DNA from: JAHCIE01 sp034431435
Lineage (GTDB): Bacteria > Chloroflexota > Anaerolineae > Epilineales > JAHCIE01
DNA length: 64,000 bases
Direction: 5' to 3'
NCBI GenBank assembly: GCA_034431435.1
Contig: DAOUDG010000002.1
Coordinates: 41,881-105,880, forward strand
Shown here piece after piece: positions 41,062 through 48,723 of this stretch (positions are counted from its first letter, which is position 1; every line of letters starts with the position of its first letter). The translations under genes and the position numbers were made by a program. The notes under the pieces are model-generated. The model was not told the DNA's origin and did not search any database. It saw only the letters and a program-made list of their open reading frames with translations.

Positions 41062-41081
41062 CAGTCGTCTCCTCAAGAGCG

Positions 41082-41098
41082 GGCAGGGAGACCCTGCC
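41082..41098 (-). terminator. Short perfect hairpin after the ABC-2 permease gene
   Basis: GGCAGGG-AGA-CCCTGCC, 7 bp with a 3-nt loop, 48 nt past the permease stop and 21 nt before the next start. It has no U-tract and may act as a partial terminator or RNA stabiliser within the long run. Confidence 0.35.
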
Positions 41099-41145
41099 TC
41101 TATAGCCCCATTCTGCTCGCGGCGGCTGGTCACAGCCGCACGCTG

Positions 41146-41994
41146 TCAATGCATGTTCAGCGTGCCGAGGACGCGGCAGCGGCGTTCGACGCGGCGGAAC
41201 ACCGCCAGGCCCAGCCACACCATCACCACCATGAACACGATTAGCAGCAGGACCTCCATCGGGATGGGCAACAGGGTGTTGGTCCCCAGCAGCAGGCCGC
41301 GCACGGCGTCGAAGCCGTAGGTCAGGGGTAACGCCAGCGATACCAGCAGCACCAAGGTCGGCAGCACCGTGACCGGGAACTGGCTACCCGACAGGAGCGT
41401 GACGAGGAAGTTGGACACGTCGATCATGGTGTTGGCGTCGCGCATGAGCAGCACCAGGGCGGCGAAGGCGAAGCCGAACCCATACAGAGCAATGAGCATG
41501 GGCACGGCGACCCCAATAGCAGCCAGGACGTTGCCCGACACGTGGAACCCGAATAGCCACGCGCCCAGAATGAGCATGACAATGCTCATGCCGGTGGTAA
41601 TCAGGATGTTGGCCAGGGTGCGGCCTACCAGGAACACGGGGCGGGGCACGGGCGCGGCCCAGTTGCTCTCCAACACCCCCGCGTCCATCTCGGTCTTCAG
41701 CGAGTAGCCCATGCCCCAGAATACGGTGGTGATGAAGTTCGCCAGTACGGTCCCGATGAGGATGAAGGACATGTAGTCGGTAGTGCCGCTGTAGCCCGCG
41801 AAGCCGACATTGCCCACGGGCGAGGCGAAGGTCTTGCCCAGGAAATACACCGGCGTCAGCCAGATGAGGGGCTGTAGCACGTTGAACACGGCGTTCATCG
41901 GGTAGCGCAGGTATTGGATGAAGTCCTTGCGGGCGATGGCCATCATGGCCCGCAGGTTGGAACGCCACGAGGGCCGAGACAAGCTGGCGGTCAC
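41146..41994 (-). CDS. ABC-2 type exporter permease
   Basis: 282 aa, six helices. The N-terminus ARKDFIQYLRYPMNAVFNVL is the amphipathic entry typical of ABC-2 permeases, and the segment ESNWAAPVPRPVFLVGRTL lies before the third helix. GAGGAG precedes GTG 41994. It is a paralogue of the next gene upstream, and both would pair with the ATPase at 42898-43980. Together they form an exporter of unknown substrate, drug, lipid or polysaccharide. Confidence 0.93.
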   Translation of the reverse strand: MTASLSRPSWRSNLRAMMAIARKDFIQYLRYPMNAVFNVLQPLIWLTPVYFLGKTFASPVGNVGFAGYSGTTDYMSFILIGTVLANFITTVFWGMGYSLKTEMDAGVLESNWAAPVPRPVFLVGRTLANILITTGMSIVMLILGAWLFGFHVSGNVLAAIGVAVPMLIALYGFGFAFAALVLLMRDANTMIDVSNFLVTLLSGSQFPVTVLPTLVLLVSLALPLTYGFDAVRGLLLGTNTLLPIPMEVLLLIVFMVVMVWLGLAVFRRVERRCRVLGTLNMH

Positions 41995-42030
41995 TGTGTT
42001 CTCCTCAATTGAGTCCCGTCTTCCGGCTCA

Positions 42031-42894
42031 TCAGTACTGCCCCAGGTCGCCGTGGCGGCGGGCGCGGCGCGTCATGTGCGCGAAGGCCAGGTAGCCTACG
42101 ATGGGCAGGGTGACGCCGAAGGCCACCAGGGCCAGCAGGTCGCCGCGAATGTCGGCCAGCCCCGCCCCGTTGAGCACGACCGCCCGCATGGCCGCAATGG
42201 CGTAGGTCAGGGGCAACGCCATCGCCACGGCCTGCATCCAGCCGGGTAGCACGGCAATGGGGAAGGTCATCCCGGCGAAGATCATGAACACGCCGCGCAC
42301 CAGGAACACCATCGAGTTGGCCTCCTTGAAGCGGATGACCAGGCTGGCGAAGGCGATGCCGAGGCCGTAGACGCTGGGAATAACGAGGAGGATGATGAGC
42401 AGCGTCAGCGGAGCCTGGCCTTGCAGCAGGTTGATACCCAGCAGCAACCGAAACTCGACGATGGAGATAGCCAGGAACAGCAGCGACAGGGCGAGCTTGG
42501 TTAGCGTCGCGCCGACGAGCAGCGAGCCGCGCGGCACGGGACATAGCCAGTTCGACTCGAGCGTGCCACGCATCTGTTCGTTGCGGATGAAGAAGCCCAC
42601 GTCCCACAATGTCATGTTTAGCCAGCCCCACAACAGCGTGCCGATGATGATGAAGCCCACGTAGTCCGTCGTGCCCGTGGCCGCCTCGAAGGCGGGCAAG
42701 GAGCCGCCGTGAGGCCCGGCCAGGGCCTTCGCGCCCAGGATGTAGGCCAGGGGTAGCAGCACCGGCCACACCAGCACCGCGATCAGGAAGCTGGGGTAGC
42801 GGCGGGCGATGGTCAGTTCCTTGCGGGCTACTGCACCCATCGCGCGCAGGTCGGAGCCGACCGAGCGGCGGCTCAGGGTCTCGTGGGCGACCAT
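42031..42894 (-). CDS. ABC-2 type exporter permease
   Basis: 287 aa, six helices. It opens with ARKELTIARRYPSFLIAVLVWPVL and contains LESNWLCPVPRGSLLVGATL, the same signature as its partner. ATG 42894 lies 3 nt after the ATPase stop, so translation is coupled. Two different permeases with one ATPase suggest a heterodimeric channel. Confidence 0.93.
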   Translation of the reverse strand: MVAHETLSRRSVGSDLRAMGAVARKELTIARRYPSFLIAVLVWPVLLPLAYILGAKALAGPHGGSLPAFEAATGTTDYVGFIIIGTLLWGWLNMTLWDVGFFIRNEQMRGTLESNWLCPVPRGSLLVGATLTKLALSLLFLAISIVEFRLLLGINLLQGQAPLTLLIILLVIPSVYGLGIAFASLVIRFKEANSMVFLVRGVFMIFAGMTFPIAVLPGWMQAVAMALPLTYAIAAMRAVVLNGAGLADIRGDLLALVAFGVTLPIVGYLAFAHMTRRARRHGDLGQY

Positions 42895-42897
42895 AGC

Positions 42898-43980
42898 TCA
42901 CTCCCTCAACTGCTTGCCGGTCAGCGAGATGAACACATCTTCCAGTGTCGGCTGCGCCACCTGCATGTTGCGGATGCGGCCGCCGCGCCCGCCGATGGCG
43001 TCGATGGCCGCCGGCAGGGTGGCGCGGCTATCTGCCGTGTGCAGGGCCAGCGCCCACGTCGGCTCGCCGGGGTGGGAGATGACGTGCGCGACAGCGGGCA
43101 GGGCGCTCAGCGTATCCAGCAGCGCCGGGTCGAAGCCCTCCACCTCCAGGTGCACCACATCCACCTGCTGAACGGCCTTCTTGAGATGGGCGGGCGTGTC
43201 CAGGGCGATAATGTGGCCCTGGTCGATGATGCCGATGCGGTCACTGAGCAGGTCGGCCTCCTCCATGTAGTGCGTGGTCAGCAAGATGGTGCGGCCCTCG
43301 GCCTTGATCTCCTGAATCAGCTCGCGCAGGTTACGCGCCGACTGCGGGTCGAGGCCGATGGTCGGCTCGTCCAGCAGCAGCACCGGCGGGTTGGCGAGCA
43401 GGGCGCGGGCGATGGCGACGCGCTGCTTCATGCCCGACGAGTAACGCTCGACGTATTCGTCGGCGCGCGCCGCCAGGCCCAGCCGCTCCAGCAGTTCGTC
43501 GACGCGGGGCTTGATGGTGGCGGGCGGCAGGTGGTACAGGGCGGCGAAGTACTCCAGGTTCTCGCGGCCGGTCAGCTTCCAGTAGATGCTGCGCTCGCCG
43601 GTCAGCACCGCGCCCAGGTTTTGCCGCACCGCATCGGCCTGCCGCGTCACATCGTAGCCATTGACGACCGCCGTGCCGCTCGTCGGCTCCAGCAGGGTCG
43701 ATAGCATACGGATAGTGGTCGTCTTGCCCGCGCCGTTCGGCCCCAGCAGGCCGAAGATCTCGCCCTCGTAGATCTCGAAGCTCACGCCGGCCACGGCGAC
43801 GAACGGCTCTGGTTGGGGCTTCGGCCCCGGCTTGAGGCGCTGCCACAGGCTGCCCTGGCTGCGCCTGGCGAAGACCTTGTGCAGGTCGCGCGCCGCGACC
43901 ATCACGTGGTCGCTGGGCGGCGTATAGGGCTGGCTGCCGTTGGTCGCCACGGTCGGCGCGTTTACTTTCAGATCTAGCAT
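42898..43980 (-). CDS. ABC transporter ATP-binding protein (DrrA-type)
   Basis: About 360 aa. Walker A GPNGAGKTT, signature YSSGMKQR, Walker B LLLDEPTIGLDPQ, H-loop TTHYMEEADLL. The YSSGMKQR form and the C-terminal extension are typical of DrrA-like ATPases for antibiotic or lipid export. GGAGGAAG precedes ATG 43980; a longer frame begins at 44094 but overlaps the upstream gene. It is the motor for the two ABC-2 permeases that follow. Confidence 0.94.
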   Translation of the reverse strand: MLDLKVNAPTVATNGSQPYTPPSDHVMVAARDLHKVFARRSQGSLWQRLKPGPKPQPEPFVAVAGVSFEIYEGEIFGLLGPNGAGKTTTIRMLSTLLEPTSGTAVVNGYDVTRQADAVRQNLGAVLTGERSIYWKLTGRENLEYFAALYHLPPATIKPRVDELLERLGLAARADEYVERYSSGMKQRVAIARALLANPPVLLLDEPTIGLDPQSARNLRELIQEIKAEGRTILLTTHYMEEADLLSDRIGIIDQGHIIALDTPAHLKKAVQQVDVVHLEVEGFDPALLDTLSALPAVAHVISHPGEPTWALALHTADSRATLPAAIDAIGGRGGRIRNMQVAQPTLEDVFISLTGKQLRE

Positions 43981-44074
43981 CGTACTTCCTCCGCTCTTCT
44001 CGCGGGAGTATGGCTCCCGGCGCTCCACCCGCCATACGCCTTTGCGAACCTTGTCCCACCCGCGCCGCAGACCT

Positions 44075-44296
44075 TCACGCCTCGACACCCTCACCCAGGT
44101 CCAGCCGCCCGTAGCGCACCCGCAGGTTCAGGCCCGTCTCGATGAGGGCGTGGCCCAGGCGATCGAGGGCTGGCGCGTAGAAAGGGGTGACCGTCTGCCG
44201 CTGCCCTAGAAGCTCGCGCCGCTGGTGGCTCTTGATCGCCGCGCGCCGGTAGTCCCGGTCTCGTTCCACGCTGAGCTGCTGCTGATAGTCCAACAT
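44075..44296 (-). CDS. Small protein, unknown
   Basis: 73 aa, MLDYQQQLSVERDRDY onward, with AGGAG nine nt before ATG 44296. It is hydrophilic and largely helical, with a C-terminal acidic tail. No domain is recognised. It lies 10 nt after the SnoaL-GNAT gene and before the ABC ATPase, all on one strand. Confidence 0.6.
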   Translation of the reverse strand: MLDYQQQLSVERDRDYRRAAIKSHQRRELLGQRQTVTPFYAPALDRLGHALIETGLNLRVRYGRLDLGEGVEA

Positions 44297-44305
44297 ACGT
44301 CGCTC

Positions 44306-45586
44306 CTATTCCTGCGGGACCAGCGACCGGATCACGGCCAGGTCTGGCTCCGGCATCCAACCATAGATTCGGCGCTGCGTATAGGGCTTGAAGCCATACT
44401 TCGCCACGATGGGACGGCTCATCGGCCCGGCCTGGATGGCCGCGATGTGGTAGCCGCGAGCGTCGGCGTCGGCCAGGCGATGGGCCAGGAGTGTCGCGTA
44501 CACCTTGCGACCGCGCGCCTCGGGCAGCACCGCCGCCCCGCCCATATACGCCAGCCCAACCCTGTAGATAAGGGTCGCCGTACCCACGGGGCGGCCATCG
44601 AGGCGCGCCAGGTAGCCGCGCTCTATCGCCTGGCGCTTAGGGTCGCGGTACTCCTCCAGGAAGCCCGGCCGCCGCTCGTCCAATTGCTGCGCTGTCCAGT
44701 TGAAGCACCGGGCGTAGATTTGCAACTGGGCCTCGATGGCTGCCTCGTCGTCGCCGCGAATCGCCTCGACCGCGACGGCCGGGTTGATCGCGATATCCGT
44801 CGGCGTCAGGCCGACCCGCGCCATGCCCACCGTGTCGCCGGCCAGGATGAGACCGTGGCGCTCCAGTCGCTCGGCCAGGTCCTTCGGCTCGTCGAAAGGC
44901 GACACAAACCAGGTAAAGCCGATGCCCCGCTGGCGAAAGCGGTCAATCGCCTCTGCAATCTTCGCGTCGGCCACCTCGGCCGGCCAGTAGAAATCGACGA
45001 TGCCATTGCTACCGGGATGGGCGTCGCCGCTGCCACCCCAGCCGGCGTGGATGCTGCGCCAGGCGTCTGTCGTCAGCGGGATGTTGTCGCGGATGTCCCA
45101 GGCGTTCTGCCACTCCTCGAACAGCCGCCCGATCCCCTCGTCGCCCAGGTCGGCGGGGGCGATGTAGGCGTCGCGGTGCGCGCTTGGGATGGGTGCGGTG
45201 CGGTAGGCGTCGATGGTGTGAACCAGGCCGTCGCGGACTTGCAGGAACGCGCTGCGCATCGCCTCCAGGTAGCGACCGTCGGCGGTATACTGGGCGCGGT
45301 ACTCGACCGCCACCCGCTCGGCATCGCCAACAACGCTCAGCCGGGTCACCTGCCAATCGGGGAACGCCTCGCGCTCGCCGCGCAGATGGGCCACAACCTT
45401 GTCGCGCCCTCGCAGCCCGCGCAGGTGGTCGGGGGTATACTCGCGCAGACCCACGTCCTCGGCCAGAAGCGCCGCCAGCGCCTCGGCGGTCGCCGCGCCC
45501 AGCCCGGCCACGAAGGCGTCGCCCAGAGCGTGGGTCTCAGTGGCTTGTTCCATCTCGGCGATGGCCGCCGGGGTCTCGAAGGTCAT
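44306..45586 (-). CDS. SnoaL-like domain fused to GNAT acetyltransferase
   Basis: About 426 aa. Residues about 20-130 form a SnoaL/NTF2-like cone (AALLAEDVGLREYTPDHLRG, GDAERVAVEYRAQYTADG). After a linker comes an acetyltransferase part with a degenerate copy (about 150-270) and a complete C-terminal GNAT domain with the acetyl-CoA loop LPEARGRKVYATLLAH. It should acetylate a small molecule, perhaps a drug or toxin, with the NTF2-like domain as lid or binding site. AGGAG lies before ATG 45586. It is part of the DUF2089-led run. Confidence 0.85.
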   Translation of the reverse strand: MTFETPAAIAEMEQATETHALGDAFVAGLGAATAEALAALLAEDVGLREYTPDHLRGLRGRDKVVAHLRGEREAFPDWQVTRLSVVGDAERVAVEYRAQYTADGRYLEAMRSAFLQVRDGLVHTIDAYRTAPIPSAHRDAYIAPADLGDEGIGRLFEEWQNAWDIRDNIPLTTDAWRSIHAGWGGSGDAHPGSNGIVDFYWPAEVADAKIAEAIDRFRQRGIGFTWFVSPFDEPKDLAERLERHGLILAGDTVGMARVGLTPTDIAINPAVAVEAIRGDDEAAIEAQLQIYARCFNWTAQQLDERRPGFLEEYRDPKRQAIERGYLARLDGRPVGTATLIYRVGLAYMGGAAVLPEARGRKVYATLLAHRLADADARGYHIAAIQAGPMSRPIVAKYGFKPYTQRRIYGWMPEPDLAVIRSLVPQE

Positions 45587-45717
45587 GGCGCTACTCCTGA
45601 GTTCGTCCGTGTCGCTGCGTCCGTCATCAGGACGCACAAAGCCCCGCCGTCGCGCGGGCGCGGCTCGTGAGGGTACAACCGTGGATGTTGTCGTGGGTGT
45701 GTGGGTTTACCGGATGC

Positions 45718-45732
45718 GTGAAACGTGATGCG
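45718..45732. repeat. Short dispersed repeat, copy 1
   Basis: GTGAAACGTGATGCG, identical to 51737-51751. It lies in the 195-bp gap between two GNAT genes, which holds no reading frame. The flank continues with GATGCGC, like a degenerate iteration. Confidence 0.6.
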
Positions 45733-45780
45733 CGATGCGCAAGAGCGTAATGTCTAGTTCCTAATCTCCAATCTCACCCC

Positions 45781-46785
45781 TCATGGGCCTAGTTTCAGCC
45801 CCAGCCGATCGAGCGTGTACACCGGTCGGAAACCTATCTCCTGCAAGGCGGCAATCACCGCTGCCTCGTCGGGTCGGATATCGGCGGTCATGCTGCGCTG
45901 TCCGTAGCGCGCCACGATAGCCATCGTCTGCGCTACCAGCGACCACTCCAACTGCCCGCGCCAGCGGGGTCGCACGCTCATCTCAATCTGGTGTGGGCCG
46001 CCCCGGCGGCGCGCCTTCAGGGTCACCAACGCCGCGAACTCATCCCCATCCGGGACGGCCAGGCGGTAGGTGGTTGCGCCGCGTAGCCACTCCACCAGCG
46101 GGTTCCTCGGCCCCCCGCCCGTGTCGAAGCGAAACTCCGCCCGCCGCAGCGGCAGCAGCGCCTGATAGGACGGCGGCACGACGACTTGCGCCAGGTCGAG
46201 GGTGCGATCGACATCGGCGGGCGTCCAGGGCCGTAGCGGGATGGACGGCGCGGCCAGCGACGGGACTCTGCCCGCCACGCGCTCGAGGACCATCGTCTGC
46301 TCCATCAGCTGGAAGCCCAGGCGACGATATAGGCGGTAGGCGCGCTCGTTCTGGCTGCGCACCTGGAGGGTGAGCACCCGGCCGCCCTTGCGCCGCGCCA
46401 GATCGATGGCCGCATCCATCAGGGAGCGAGCGACGCCGCGCCCCCGATACTCCGGCAGAACACCCACATTACTGATGAGCCAGTGGGCGCCGGTCTCGCC
46501 CAACCGCGTCAGGCTCACCGTGCCCACGATGCGGCCGTCCTCAGTCCAGACGAAGCCGCCAAACACCGCATCGAAGTCGGGCACACTGCGCGAGGCCAGC
46601 CACAGGAACGGTGAGGCGAGTTGCATCAGCCGGAAATCTCGCAGCACGCCCCGGTCATTCGGCCCCAACTCATCCACGAAGGCGATCTCGATGACATCGG
46701 CGACCGCGCCAATGTCGCGGCCGGGGTCGAAGGGGCGTACCCCACCGACCGGCTGTCGCGCGCCGTCGCTGAGAGCCAGCGTCAT
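45781..46785 (-). CDS. Tandem GNAT acetyltransferase
   Basis: About 334 aa. The N-terminal GNAT domain is complete, with LPEYRGRGVARSLMDAAIDLARR (acetyl-CoA loop RGRGVA) and the NERAYRLYRRLGF motif. The second half (about 180-334) has the shape of a GNAT fold but lacks the R-x-x-G-x-A loop and may be a non-catalytic partner lobe. ATG 46785 starts 4 nt after the DUF2089 stop and the ribosome site lies inside that gene. Substrate unknown. Confidence 0.85.
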   Translation of the reverse strand: MTLALSDGARQPVGGVRPFDPGRDIGAVADVIEIAFVDELGPNDRGVLRDFRLMQLASPFLWLASRSVPDFDAVFGGFVWTEDGRIVGTVSLTRLGETGAHWLISNVGVLPEYRGRGVARSLMDAAIDLARRKGGRVLTLQVRSQNERAYRLYRRLGFQLMEQTMVLERVAGRVPSLAAPSIPLRPWTPADVDRTLDLAQVVVPPSYQALLPLRRAEFRFDTGGGPRNPLVEWLRGATTYRLAVPDGDEFAALVTLKARRRGGPHQIEMSVRPRWRGQLEWSLVAQTMAIVARYGQRSMTADIRPDEAAVIAALQEIGFRPVYTLDRLGLKLGP

Positions 46786-46789
46786 GCTG

Positions 46790-47158
46790 CTACCCTCGCA
46801 ACTGCCGCGCCGCATCCTCGGCGCTGAGCGTGCCTTCCGCCACCTGGGCCAGAATCTCGCGCCGCCGATCCGGGCTGATCGCCTCGACCACCTCCGTCTC
46901 GTAGCCCAACGCGCGCGCGATCTCGTCCAGCCGCCCGCGCGCCGTGGGGTGGGACACGCCCATCTCCTCGGCGACCTTGCCCACATTCGCCCTGTGCTTG
47001 AGCAGAAGTTCCACAAACGCCATCTGGGCGGGCGACAGCGACCCCAGGCGGCTGACCTGGAACGCGCCGACTAACTCGGTGTCGCAGGCGCGGCAGCGCA
47101 GATGGGTCACAGTCATCTCGCCCTGACATACAGGGCAGCGGGCGACAATCGGGTACAT
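46790..47158 (-). CDS. DUF2089 family regulator with SHOCT-like C-terminus
   Basis: 122 aa. A zinc ribbon (CPVC at 8-11 and CRAC at 22-25) is followed by a helix-turn-helix (FVELLLKHRANVGKVAEEMG, then VSHPTARGRLDEIARALG). The C-terminal RREILAQVAEGTLSAEDAAR is a SHOCT-like module like those encoded 7-9 kb downstream in the same run. It is a probable DNA-binding regulator. AAGGAG precedes ATG 47158. A strong promoter and paired direct repeats lie just upstream, making autoregulation likely. Confidence 0.88.
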   Translation of the reverse strand: MYPIVARCPVCQGEMTVTHLRCRACDTELVGAFQVSRLGSLSPAQMAFVELLLKHRANVGKVAEEMGVSHPTARGRLDEIARALGYETEVVEAISPDRRREILAQVAEGTLSAEDAARQLRG

Positions 47159-47176
47159 AGCCTCTCCTTAGTGTCC

Positions 47177-47204
47177 AGTATACACCGCTTTTGTTGTTTG
47201 TCAA
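47177..47204 (-). promoter_or_regulatory. Strong sigma70 promoter of the DUF2089-led run
   Basis: On the minus strand: TTGACA (47204-47199), 16-bp spacer, TATACT (47182-47177). It is the closest match to consensus in the window. The start would be about 12 nt upstream of the ATG. All genes down to 37008 are on this strand, though internal promoters are possible. Confidence 0.85.
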
Positions 47205-47210
47205 TGGGTA

Positions 47211-47248
47211 TTTGCAAAAATTGAAAGCAAGTTTGCAAAAACTGAAAG
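47211..47248 (-). promoter_or_regulatory. Paired 17-bp direct repeats next to the -35 (operator candidate)
   Basis: TTTGCAAAAATTGAAAG (47211-47227) and TTTGCAAAAACTGAAAG (47232-47248), one mismatch, spaced 21 bp or two helical turns. On the transcribed strand they sit immediately upstream of the -35, the place for an activator or an UP-like element. They also supply the U-tract of the neighbouring terminator. Confidence 0.7.
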
Positions 47249-47277
47249 TGGAATGCGATTTTCTGTCGCATTCCACT
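47237..47277 (-). terminator. Intrinsic terminator of the cohesin-like gene
   Basis: AGTGGAATGCGA (47247-47258) pairs perfectly with TCGCATTCCACT (47266-47277), 12 bp and a 7-nt loop, 36 nt past the stop at 47313. On the minus strand TTTCAGTTTTT follows. It insulates the DUF2089 promoter from upstream transcription. Confidence 0.85.
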
Positions 47278-47312
47278 CTTGGCGATACAGCTGCGCACCT
47301 CACATGGCCGCG

Positions 47313-47906
47313 CTATGGCCCTGGCTGCCCAACTATCGCTCCCGCCATGATAAGCGGCAGGTGCAGCCGATGCGCCGGACCTGTCACCTGCGCCTGACCC
47401 TCGCTTGCCGTCGGCGTATCGGTGATGGCCTGCGTGTTAGTTACCAGCGCGCGCTCGATGCGCAGCGCGCTCGTCCCCGCCTCGACGCCGCGCAGATACA
47501 CGCGGGCCAGAGTCACGTCGCCATTCGCGCCCGCCCCATCCCCCACGCTGTACGCGCCGAAGGTGACCAGACCAGGGCCGAGGACGTCGAACGTCACGTC
47601 GGGGTCCTGGCTCAGGGGTAGCGACGTCCAGTCTCGTCCCGGCGTAGGCTGGGTCGGCGCGCCGATAACCCGCTCGACGCGATGCACCGTCACCACCGCC
47701 GGGTCGAAGGCCATGTCCACCTCGTATGCCCCCATGTCCTGCGCGCCGCTCATGCGCAGCTCCACGACGCTGACGCCGGGCGCTGTGATGGTCACGGGGG
47801 AGGGGGCAAAGAGCAGGTTGGGGGCGCTGGGCGCGGCGAGGGTGAGGGTAGCAAGGGCGGCCAGGGTCAGGGCCAACAGGGAGAACGCGATCAACCGGAT
47901 ACGCAA
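47313..47906 (-). CDS. Secreted cohesin-like domain protein
   Basis: About 197 aa. A signal peptide (RIRLIAFSLLALTLAALATL) precedes a single cohesin-like beta-sandwich (about 30-165): VTITAPGVSVVELRMSGAQD, MGAYEVDMAFDPAVVTV, VTFGAYSVGDG, VTLARVYLRGVEAGTSAL. The tail HRLHLPLIMAGAIVGQ is the LPLI/V type ending common in Chloroflexota exported proteins. TTG 47906 has GGAGG five nt upstream; GTG 47918 is an alternative. Cohesins bind dockerins, and two dockerin-type proteins are encoded at 5361-8055. There is a single domain and no wall anchor I can name. Confidence 0.8.
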   Translation of the reverse strand: MRIRLIAFSLLALTLAALATLTLAAPSAPNLLFAPSPVTITAPGVSVVELRMSGAQDMGAYEVDMAFDPAVVTVHRVERVIGAPTQPTPGRDWTSLPLSQDPDVTFDVLGPGLVTFGAYSVGDGAGANGDVTLARVYLRGVEAGTSALRIERALVTNTQAITDTPTASEGQAQVTGPAHRLHLPLIMAGAIVGQPGP

Positions 47907-48005
47907 TGTAGCCTCCACGCGGCGGGTATGGCGGGAACAGGCCGTCCGGCCGCCTCTTCTGGGCGCATAGGGCCAGGCGGCGGGTCTTCGCCTGCGCAGG
48001 CACGT

Positions 48006-48035
48006 ATTATACCACCGCTCGGCGATTGTTTGACT
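48006..48035 (-). promoter_or_regulatory. Promoter of the cohesin-like gene
   Basis: TATAAT on the minus strand (48011-48006) with a -35 region that overlaps the -35 of the divergent coaE promoter (48030-48035). The -35 match is weak. It implies a leader of about 95 nt. Confidence 0.45.
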
Positions 48036-48058
48036 AGCCTCTAGCCACCATCTACAAT
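48030..48058 (+). promoter_or_regulatory. Promoter giving a leaderless coaE mRNA
   Basis: TTGACT, 17-bp spacer, TACAAT ending at 48058. The ATG begins 8 nt later, so the transcript would start at the start codon. No Shine-Dalgarno sequence is present. Confidence 0.7.
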
Positions 48059-48065
48059 TCCGACC

Positions 48066-48716
48066 ATGACCTCTGACCACGGAGCGCGTCTGTATACCAT
48101 CGGGCTGACGGGCAACATCGGCTGCGGCAAGAGCGTCGTGCTGTGCATGTTGCAGGCCCTCGGCGCGCGCGTTATCGACGCCGATAAGCTGGCCCACCAG
48201 GTCATGGCCCCCGGCGCCCCGGCCTACGCCGCCATCGTCGCAGCCTTCGGCCCGCAGGTCGTCGCCGCCGACGGCAGCATCGACCGTCCGGCGCTCGGCC
48301 GCATCGTGTTCAGCGACCCAACCGCGCTACGCCGCCTGGAAGCCATCAGCCACCCGGCGGTGCGCAACGAGATTCGCCGCCGCATCGCCTCGGCCAGCGA
48401 GCCGGTGGTGGTGGTCGAGGCCATCAAGCTCATCGAGTCGGGCCTGGCGCAGGAACTTGACGCGGTATGGATCGTCACCTGCACCCGCGAGCAGCAGGTA
48501 GAGCGGCTGGTGCAGCGGCGCGGGCTGCCCCTCGAGGTGGCCTTGCAGCGCATCGACGCCCAGGCCGCCATCGAGGCGAAGCTCTCCCTGGCCGATGTGG
48601 TCATCGACAACAGTGGCCGCCTGGAGGACACCTGGCGGCAGGTGCGCGCGGCCTGGACGGCCGCCATTGGCCCCACACCCGTCACTGCCCTCCCCGATTG
48701 CGGGGGGCCGAGTTAG
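48066..48716 (+). CDS. coaE: Dephospho-CoA kinase
   Basis: 216 aa. P-loop GNIGCGKS (16-23), the DADKLAHQV motif that binds dephospho-CoA, the lid region with RRGLPLEVALQRIDAQ and the C-terminal ADVVIDNSG. It catalyses the last step of coenzyme A synthesis in the cytoplasm. Promoter placement predicts a leaderless message. A HAD hydrolase and a small membrane protein follow 7 nt apart each, so they share the transcript. Confidence 0.95.
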   Translation: MTSDHGARLYTIGLTGNIGCGKSVVLCMLQALGARVIDADKLAHQVMAPGAPAYAAIVAAFGPQVVAADGSIDRPALGRIVFSDPTALRRLEAISHPAVRNEIRRRIASASEPVVVVEAIKLIESGLAQELDAVWIVTCTREQQVERLVQRRGLPLEVALQRIDAQAAIEAKLSLADVVIDNSGRLEDTWRQVRAAWTAAIGPTPVTALPDCGGPS

Positions 48717-48723
48717 CCTCGTT

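Noticed and set aside
44225..45670. 481-codon open frame on the plus strand
   Set aside because: Antisense to the SnoaL-GNAT gene; no recognisable motif and no ribosome site.
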